Below, piece after piece: positions 63,830-64,000 of a stretch of DNA of 64,000 nt. Origin of the DNA: Alteraurantiacibacter aquimixticola. Its GTDB lineage: Bacteria > Pseudomonadota > Alphaproteobacteria > Sphingomonadales > Sphingomonadaceae. The first letter of the stretch is position 1; each line of letters begins with the position of its first letter. The stretch covers positions 702,840 to 766,839 of the forward strand of contig NZ_SSHH01000002.1 of the NCBI RefSeq assembly GCF_004965515.1, read 5' to 3'. The translations under genes were made by a program, and so were the position numbers. The notes under the pieces are model-generated. The model ran no database searches and had not been told where the DNA came from. It saw only the letters and a list, made by a program, of their open reading frames with translations.

Positions 63830-64000
63830 ATGCACGAGCACGTCACCCATCCGGTCCCGGCCGAATGGGCCGCCAATGCCAAGATCGATGCCGACGCCTA
63901 TGCGCTGAAATATCGCGCCAGCGTGGACGATCCGGACAGCTTCTGGCTGGGAGAGGCGCAGCGGATCGACTGGATGCGCGCACCCACCAAGATCAAGGAT
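63830..64000 (+). CDS. Acetyl-CoA/propionyl-CoA synthetase (N-terminal part, cut by window edge)
   Basis: 57 codons up to the right edge. The translation begins MHEHVTHPVPAEWAANAKID, then YRASVDDPDSFWLGEAQRIDW, which is the ordinary N-terminal pattern of AMP-forming acetyl-CoA synthetases (Acs family). The catalytic part is beyond the window. It lies 24 bases after the palindromic repeat. Whether it works with the ferulate genes, which release acetyl-CoA, cannot be told from here. Confidence 0.8.
   Translation, partial: MHEHVTHPVPAEWAANAKIDADAYALKYRASVDDPDSFWLGEAQRIDWMRAPTKIKD

Overview
The window is about 64 kb of GC-rich, densely coding chromosome from an alphaproteobacterium, most likely a sphingomonad of the Erythrobacteraceae type (inference). 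Supporting signs are the cox operon layout, the argH-lipoprotein-lysA order, hemC-hemD beside a mitofilin-like protein, a Methanosarcina-type SerC, and a hydroxycinnamate cluster resembling ferC-ferBA of Sphingobium. No phage, plasmid, integrase, transposase or CRISPR array is visible. It reads as core chromosome with a few accessory islets.

Layout. 1-6066 (minus strand): an aa3-type cytochrome c oxidase operon, ctaC-ctaD-ctaB-small membrane protein-ctaG-ctaE-DUF983-surf1, the last cut by the left edge. 6257-11647 (plus): pyrE-pdxJ-acpS-lepB-AI-2E-type permease-DUF3089 hydrolase-ruvX, nearly all with start/stop overlaps. 11644-13674 (minus): an unassigned three-gene unit, a 53-residue peptide followed by two cupin-like proteins, one with HEAT-like helices. 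13776-17494 (minus): siroheme synthase N-domain, lysA, small lipoprotein, argH. 17487-18870 (plus): TlpA-like lipoprotein and a secreted intradiol-dioxygenase-like lipoprotein. Then come tRNA-Val, a DUF2267 protein, a host-attachment-family protein, a MarR-like regulator, purA, a secreted alpha/beta hydrolase, trhO and a GST. 25478-29487 (minus): serC-serA-hisZ. 29664-31037: extensin-like lipoprotein and a LuxR-type response regulator.

31326-35377 (minus) holds a four-gene operon: permuted ATP-grasp, alpha-E, transglutaminase-like and Anbu proteasome-like peptidase. It combines a predicted peptide-bond-forming enzyme, a protease-fold enzyme and a self-compartmentalising peptidase. 35452-49859: an alpha/beta hydrolase, two DUF3617 proteins, uvrB, a lipoprotein, DsbD, UbiH-family hydroxylase, mitofilin-like protein, hemD, hemC, tsaD, gpsA and a flippase. 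49958-53632 is an envelope cluster: von Willebrand protein, OmpA protein, a 29-residue membrane peptide, a helix-hairpin-helix membrane protein and a lone receiver. 53724-59970: glutaryl-CoA dehydrogenase, serine hydrolase, PhoX-like phosphatase, TonB-like protein and a small hypothetical. 60080-63698: a ferulate/hydroxycinnamate cluster with a divergent MarR regulator. The right edge has a palindromic repeat and the start of an acyl-CoA synthetase gene.

The items most worth a second look are the peptide plus double-cupin unit (11644-13674), the Anbu/ATP-grasp/alpha-E/transglutaminase operon with palindromes at its control regions, the serC leader with two competing hairpins around the ribosome binding site, and the clustered half-sites between the MarR regulator and the hydroxycinnamate genes. 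All functions are read from motifs and gene order; no database search was run.
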